DNA of 64,000 nt from UBA822 sp036336795 (GTDB taxonomy: Bacteria > Gemmatimonadota > Gemmatimonadetes > Longimicrobiales > Gaopeijiaceae). Where the stretch lies: contig JAYZFL010000011.1 in the NCBI GenBank assembly GCA_036336795.1, positions 1 to 64,000 of the forward strand, in the 5' to 3' direction. Position numbers and translations under genes: made by a program. Positions 59,863 through 64,000 of this stretch are shown in pieces. The notes beneath the pieces were generated by a model. It ran no database searches. It saw only the letters and a program-made list of their open reading frames with translations, and was not told where the DNA came from. Position 1 is the stretch's first letter; the number at the start of each line of letters is the position of its first letter.

Positions 59863-60783
59863 ATGTTTGATCAACGAGATGATAAAGCATTCTCCAGCTC
59901 CGAAGATCAGGCAGCCGACCAGGAGCAGGTGGGAACTGCGGATCCCGGAGAGGTTGAGGATGTGGTTGAGCGACTTCTTGACGAAGTGGGGACTCAGACC
60001 CAGCCGCGGCCGCTCTTGAATCTTGGGGAACTCCGGGGCAAGGTGGCTATAATCAGTGGTGGCTCTAGCGGGATTGGTCGTGCAATCGCCATGGATTTCG
60101 CTCGGTCCGGAGTCCACATAGCCTTCTGTTACTTGGACACTGGAGAGGAGTCCCGGGCGGAAGCTCACGAAGCCGCGCAATGTCTTCGGGGGCTGGAAGT
60201 CCGAGTTGTGTTTGCTGGGTGCGATGTTCGTGAACCGACAGAGGTAGACGGATTCGTCAGGGAAGCCACCACCGAATTGGGCGGCATCCACATCTTGGTC
60301 AACAATGCTGGTGTCGGTCGAGATCGATCCCTCTGGAATATGACGGACGAGGAATGGACCACGGTGTTAGATACAAATCTCAGTGGCGCATTCTATCTTA
60401 CGAGAGCTGTCGCCCCCCATCTCCGGGAACAAGAGTGGGGGAAAATCGTTAACCTGACCTCGGTTCATGGGATTCGAAGCGAGTTCGGAATTTCGAACTA
60501 CACGGCGTCAAAGGCTGGAGTAATCGGCCTAACGCGTAGCGCTGCCGTTGAGCTTGGCCCGAAGAATATCAACGTCAATGCGGTTGCGCCGGGGTATATT
60601 CGCACGACACGATTGACCGCGGGGGTTCCTGCCGAGGTTCTGGATTCCGCGCGGGAACAGAGCGTGTTAGGGCGGCTAGGAGATCCTCAGGACGTGGCCG
60701 GAGTGGTTCTCTTCCTCTGCTCGGAGGCTGCCCGGCATATCACGGGTGCTGTGATTCCGATCGACGGTGGTTATCTGCTTTGA
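59863..60783 (+). CDS. FabG-like SDR with acidic N-terminal extension
   Basis: 306 residues. The last 250 are a classical SDR: SGGSSGIG, NNAGVG, catalytic Ser (LTSVHG), YTASK, and a C-terminal IDGGYLL. FabG reduces 3-oxoacyl-ACP. An extra 55 residues at the start (DDKAFSSSEDQAADQEQ..., EDVVERLLDEVG) are acidic and may be helical; the ribosome site is weak, so a shorter start cannot be excluded, but no better one was found. Single gene after the LeuA-like gene. Confidence 0.85.
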   Translation: MFDQRDDKAFSSSEDQAADQEQVGTADPGEVEDVVERLLDEVGTQTQPRPLLNLGELRGKVAIISGGSSGIGRAIAMDFARSGVHIAFCYLDTGEESRAEAHEAAQCLRGLEVRVVFAGCDVREPTEVDGFVREATTELGGIHILVNNAGVGRDRSLWNMTDEEWTTVLDTNLSGAFYLTRAVAPHLREQEWGKIVNLTSVHGIRSEFGISNYTASKAGVIGLTRSAAVELGPKNINVNAVAPGYIRTTRLTAGVPAEVLDSAREQSVLGRLGDPQDVAGVVLFLCSEAARHITGAVIPIDGGYLL

Positions 60784-60994
60784 TGCCTGAGAGCCGACCT
60801 GCCCATGGCCAGAGGGTTTGATTCCTGGTGTTCGTATCGCGTTTAGACAATAGGTCGGTCAGCCGGTGCTTTCGCAGACATCATAATGTACATTCTCCGA
60901 GTGCGGCCCACTTTAAACTTGTATCAGGACTGAATCGCAAAGGATTCCTATACCCGGAATTCTGACGTGTAATCCGTAAGGTAGGGAAAACCTG

Positions 60995-62743
60995 ATGATC
61001 AACCATCGACACTTCTTAGCATTCTTCACTCTGTGCTCTCTCTGGTTGGGCACCACGGTACTGAGTAGTACGGGACCGGTTTCCACGCTCGGTGCGTCTG
61101 CCACTGTCGGTCCCGATACCATCCAGCCAGTACGTGCACCGAATGGGATGGTCGTATCCGCGAGCACGCGAGCTAGCCAAGTCGGCTCGGACGTTCTGGC
61201 GGCTGGAGGGAACGCTGTGGACGCCGCAATCGCGACCGGACTTGCTTTGGCCGTGACTCATCCTTCTGCCGGGAACATCGGTGGGGGTGGTTTCATGGTG
61301 ATTCGCTTTCCCGACGGAACTAGTACGGCGGTCGACTTTCGGGAAAAGGCACCACTGGCTTCGCATCCGGAGATGTGGCTAGACGATTCAGGTGAATATT
61401 CTCGTACAACCCACCACAACAGCTACCTCGCGGTAGGCGTGCCTGGTACGGTCGCCGGATTTTGGAAAGCCCACCAGCTCTACGGAGATCAGGATTGGGA
61501 GCGGCTCGTGAAACCCGCGGTCACTTTGGCCCGAGATGGCTTCAAGATTACGGAGCGGCTCGCGGGTGGACTAGAGCGACTCATTGAGGGACGCGGATCG
61601 AGTTTTCCGGGCACGGTCCAGTCGTTCTCGAAAGATGGATATCCCTATAGTTCCGGTGAGATGCTTGTGCAGACAGACCTCGGTCGGACGCTCGAGCGGA
61701 TCGCGGCCGATGGGCGAGATGGTTTTTATGCCGGCGAAACCGCTCGGCTCTTGGTCGCGGAGATGGAGCGAGGCGGAGGGATTATCACACTGGAGGACCT
61801 AGTCCGGTATCAGGCGCGCGAGCGCACTCCGATCCATGGCACATATAACGGATACGACATCATCTCCATGGCGCCTCCTTCCAGTGGGGGAATCGCCATA
61901 GTCCAGATGTTCAACATCCTTGAGGGATATGATTTGGCTGCGATGGGTCACAATTCAGCCGACTACATCCACCACCTAGCTGAAGTAATGCGGCGAGCGT
62001 TTCGGGATCGGGCTCATCTCGTGGCGGATGTAGATTTCGTGGATGTCCCGCTCCACCACCTTACGAGCAAGGTATATGCGGAGAGCTTGCGGGCCGGTAT
62101 CGCCTCGCGCGCCGCAGGTGTTTCGGCGCCCTCCGATATCACAGAACCCTATGAGAGTCCTGAAACCACGCACTATTCTGTGGTGGACAGTGACGGAATG
62201 GCGGTCTCGGTCACTTACACGCTAGAGAGCGGATACGGGTCGGCAGTCACGGTCGAAGGTGGCGGATTCCTGCTCAATAATGAGATGGGGGATTTCAACG
62301 CAGGTCCCGGGTGGACGAATGATCAGGGACTTATCGGGACCGAGCCAAACCTGGCGCGTCCCGAGCAGCGGATGTTGTCGAGTATGAGCCCAAGTATTGT
62401 CGCGAAGGACGGTGAGCTAGTTGCCGTTGTGGGCAGCCCAGGAGGTCGGACCATCATTAACACCGTTCTTCAAGTGATCTTAAACGTGATTGAGTTCGAC
62501 ATGAACATCCAGGAGGCGGTGAACGCTGCGCGGCTCCATCATCAATGGCTGCCTGATGTCATCCGTATTGAGCAGGATGGAGTTACGACGCCCACTGTGA
62601 CTAAGCTCGAGCAGTTTGGGCATAGGGTGTCGGTAGGGGGAGGACAGGGACGTGCCAACTCGATCATGATCGACCCCGTGACAGGTGACCGATTGGGTGC
62701 AGCGGACCCGCGGAATGAAGATGCGGGGGCATCGGGAAACTAA
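60995..62743 (+). CDS. ggt: Gamma-glutamyltransferase
   Basis: 582 residues, typical length of the proenzyme. Signal peptide (LAFFTLCSLWLGTTVLSS). Self-cleavage occurs before Thr391 in ETTHYSVVDSDG, which becomes the nucleophile of the small subunit. The MAPPSSGGIAIVQM, STVTYTLESGYGS-like (VSVTYTLESGYGSA) and SPGGRTIINTV segments are conserved. It hydrolyses glutathione and gamma-glutamyl peptides in the periplasm, consistent with the other exported hydrolases of the window. Confidence 0.96.
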   Translation: MINHRHFLAFFTLCSLWLGTTVLSSTGPVSTLGASATVGPDTIQPVRAPNGMVVSASTRASQVGSDVLAAGGNAVDAAIATGLALAVTHPSAGNIGGGGFMVIRFPDGTSTAVDFREKAPLASHPEMWLDDSGEYSRTTHHNSYLAVGVPGTVAGFWKAHQLYGDQDWERLVKPAVTLARDGFKITERLAGGLERLIEGRGSSFPGTVQSFSKDGYPYSSGEMLVQTDLGRTLERIAADGRDGFYAGETARLLVAEMERGGGIITLEDLVRYQARERTPIHGTYNGYDIISMAPPSSGGIAIVQMFNILEGYDLAAMGHNSADYIHHLAEVMRRAFRDRAHLVADVDFVDVPLHHLTSKVYAESLRAGIASRAAGVSAPSDITEPYESPETTHYSVVDSDGMAVSVTYTLESGYGSAVTVEGGGFLLNNEMGDFNAGPGWTNDQGLIGTEPNLARPEQRMLSSMSPSIVAKDGELVAVVGSPGGRTIINTVLQVILNVIEFDMNIQEAVNAARLHHQWLPDVIRIEQDGVTTPTVTKLEQFGHRVSVGGGQGRANSIMIDPVTGDRLGAADPRNEDAGASGN

Positions 62744-62765
62744 CTCTCGGTCGGTGCGTCTAGAG

Positions 62766-63692
62766 TCAGACCAGGGTCCGCCAGCCGTGAGGGTCTTCGG
62801 CTTCGCCCCTGACGATAGCCAAGAAGCGTTCCTGAATCTGTGCCGTCACTGGGCCCATTTTCCCGTCGCCGATTGTGATGCGGTCCACACTACGGATCGG
62901 TGTCACTTCTGACGCCGTGCCCGTAAAAAACAGCTCGTCCGCTGTGTAGAGGTCTTCCCGCGGGATAGGCTGCTCTCGGGACTTCAGACCCATATCGTCA
63001 GCGAGGGTCAAGATCGCGTCTCGCGTGATACCCTGAAGTAAGGTCCCGTCCAATTCGGGTGTCACCACAACTCCGTCCTGAATCAAGAAAAGGTTTTGGC
63101 CACCTCCCTCGCTGACACGACCGTGTGTTCCGAGGACGATGGCTTCCGCGTACCCGTTCGCGATCGCTTCCATCTTAATGAGTTGAGCGTTGTTATAGTG
63201 ACCGGCCGCCTTTGCATGGGAAGGAAAGGTGTTGGGTGCGGGTCTGTTCCAAGTCGACACACATACGTCGACTCCGAACTTGAGTGCATCCTCGCCCAGA
63301 TAGGCTCCCCACGGCCACGCGGCGATCGCTGTTTCGATCGGACTTTCGGTGGGATCGAGACCGGCAGCACCATATCCTCGCAACACCATCGGACGGATGT
63401 AGCAGTCACCCAAATCATTCTTACGGACAGTCTCACTACATGCTTCCGCGATAGTTTTATGAGTGTGCTTTGGCTCCATCCGGTAAATCTTACAGGAGTG
63501 GATCAGGCGACGGATGTGCGCATCCAACCGAAAGATGCTTGGTCCGGCTGATGTGTCATAGCAACGTATCCCTTCGAACAGGGAGGATCCGAACTGTACC
63601 GCCAGGCTAAGCAAGTGAACGGTGGCGTTTTCCCATTGGATGAACTTTCCGTCGCTCCAGATCCAATCAGAGCCTTCGAGTTTTCCCGCCAT
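62766..63692 (-). CDS. ilvE: Branched-chain amino acid aminotransferase
   Basis: 308 residues, fold type IV PLP enzyme. The catalytic Lys161 lies in PSHAKAAGHYNNAQLIKMEA; GSSLFEGIRCYD, IRPMVLRGYG and EGGGQNLFLIQDG (substrate-binding) match IlvE group I. It transfers amino groups between glutamate and leucine, isoleucine or valine. Convergent with ggt, 22 bp apart. Confidence 0.96.
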   Translation of the reverse strand: MAGKLEGSDWIWSDGKFIQWENATVHLLSLAVQFGSSLFEGIRCYDTSAGPSIFRLDAHIRRLIHSCKIYRMEPKHTHKTIAEACSETVRKNDLGDCYIRPMVLRGYGAAGLDPTESPIETAIAAWPWGAYLGEDALKFGVDVCVSTWNRPAPNTFPSHAKAAGHYNNAQLIKMEAIANGYAEAIVLGTHGRVSEGGGQNLFLIQDGVVVTPELDGTLLQGITRDAILTLADDMGLKSREQPIPREDLYTADELFFTGTASEVTPIRSVDRITIGDGKMGPVTAQIQERFLAIVRGEAEDPHGWRTLV

Positions 63693-63718
63693 GTTGATCC
63701 TCCCCGGCTGTCCGAATC

Positions 63719-64000
63719 CTAAAAGAGTGAGCGAATGGAGCCGCCGTCTACTTGAACCGATACGCCCGTGATGTAACTCGCCCGCTCGGAGGCCAGAAAA
63801 GCTACCATGGCTGCGAACTCTCTAGGCGACCCGATACGTCCCATAGGAATTTGGCTTTCCCACTGCGCGACGGTTTCGTCGATGCTGGTCCCTGAACGGC
63901 CAGCGATATCCGCCGCTAATTGGTCTAGGCGCTCTGTCTTAGTATAGCCGGGCATCACGTTGTTGACGGTCACACCAAAACCGGCCACTTCGTTTGAAAG
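63719..64000 (-). CDS. SDR-family oxidoreductase, C-terminal part
   Basis: About 93 codons, cut by the right edge. The visible part has VTVNNVMPGYTKTERL (the N-V-x-PG loop after the active site), GRIGSPREFAAMVAFLASERASYITGVSVQVDGG, the FabG-like end. The YxxxK motif lies outside the window. It is the gene just upstream of ilvE on the same strand, 26 bp away, so the two probably form one transcript. Confidence 0.88.
   Translation of the reverse strand, partial: LSNEVAGFGVTVNNVMPGYTKTERLDQLAADIAGRSGTSIDETVAQWESQIPMGRIGSPREFAAMVAFLASERASYITGVSVQVDGGSIRSLF

Noticed and set aside
1..64000. tRNA, rRNA, CRISPR, insertion sequences, prophage
   Set aside because: The gaps between genes were read for clover-leaf patterns, regularly spaced repeats, transposase or integrase motifs and terminal repeats; none was convincing. 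A tRNAscan-SE or Infernal run would settle small RNAs.

Overview
The window reads as chromosomal DNA from an uncultured Gram-negative, aerobic heterotroph of moderately high GC. It is packed with complete genes and I see no rRNA, tRNA, insertion sequence, phage gene or CRISPR array. Outer-membrane traits (a DUF5777 barrel, a second barrel-like protein, many lipoproteins), a large BNR-repeat protein, several exported amidases and peptidases, ThyX in place of ThyA, and several small conserved unknowns resemble Gemmatimonadota, probably a marine lineage. That placement is inference from gene content; no marker phylogeny was run.

Layout. 1-10.8 kb: degenerate serine hydrolase (cut by the edge), BNR-repeat protein, barrel-like protein, two exported amidases with a class V aminotransferase between them, and a nitrilase-family amidohydrolase. 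11-18 kb: TldD/TldE pair whose TldD carries a Tat signal and lipobox, a membrane unknown, an exported amidohydrolase, ThyX, a TolB-N-like protein. 18-25.4 kb: histone-deacetylase family protein divergent from an OsmC-family gene with an in-frame UGA, an aldehyde dehydrogenase, a FakA-FakB type fusion, two small unknowns, Rho. 25.8-32 kb: Nudix hydrolase, thioredoxin reductase, two SDRs, fumarase, endonuclease IV. 32-42.3 kb: secreted and periplasmic block with a c-type-cytochrome-like lipoprotein, YceI, DUF5777, M19 dipeptidase, a glyoxalase-like protein, DUF1028, a double beta-propeller protein, a serine hydrolase and an NHL-repeat lipoprotein. 42.5-45.5 kb: tripartite tricarboxylate transporter. 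45.5-50.7 kb: exported amidase, then PTPS-FolE-SDR (a likely tetrahydrobiopterin operon), a zinc-ribbon protein, a TPR protein and a Cys-type OsmC. 50.8-64 kb: acyl-CoA ligase, CutA, TerB, DUF445, DUF1499, sugar nucleotidyltransferase, a LeuA-like synthase, SDRs, gamma-glutamyltransferase and a branched-chain aminotransferase.

The genes together suggest scavenging of peptides and amides. Exported amidases, dipeptidase, gamma-glutamyltransferase, TldD and serine hydrolases act outside the cytoplasm. The TTT transporter takes up organic acids, and aldehyde dehydrogenase, fumarase and the branched-chain enzymes handle central carbon. Thiol and peroxide defence is represented by TrxB and two OsmC proteins.

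The most notable observation is the OsmC-family gene at 19297-19761. Its single in-frame TGA sits exactly where the family's catalytic cysteine belongs, and a hairpin matching the bacterial SECIS rules follows 19 nt later. I read it as a selenocysteine protein, not a pseudogene.
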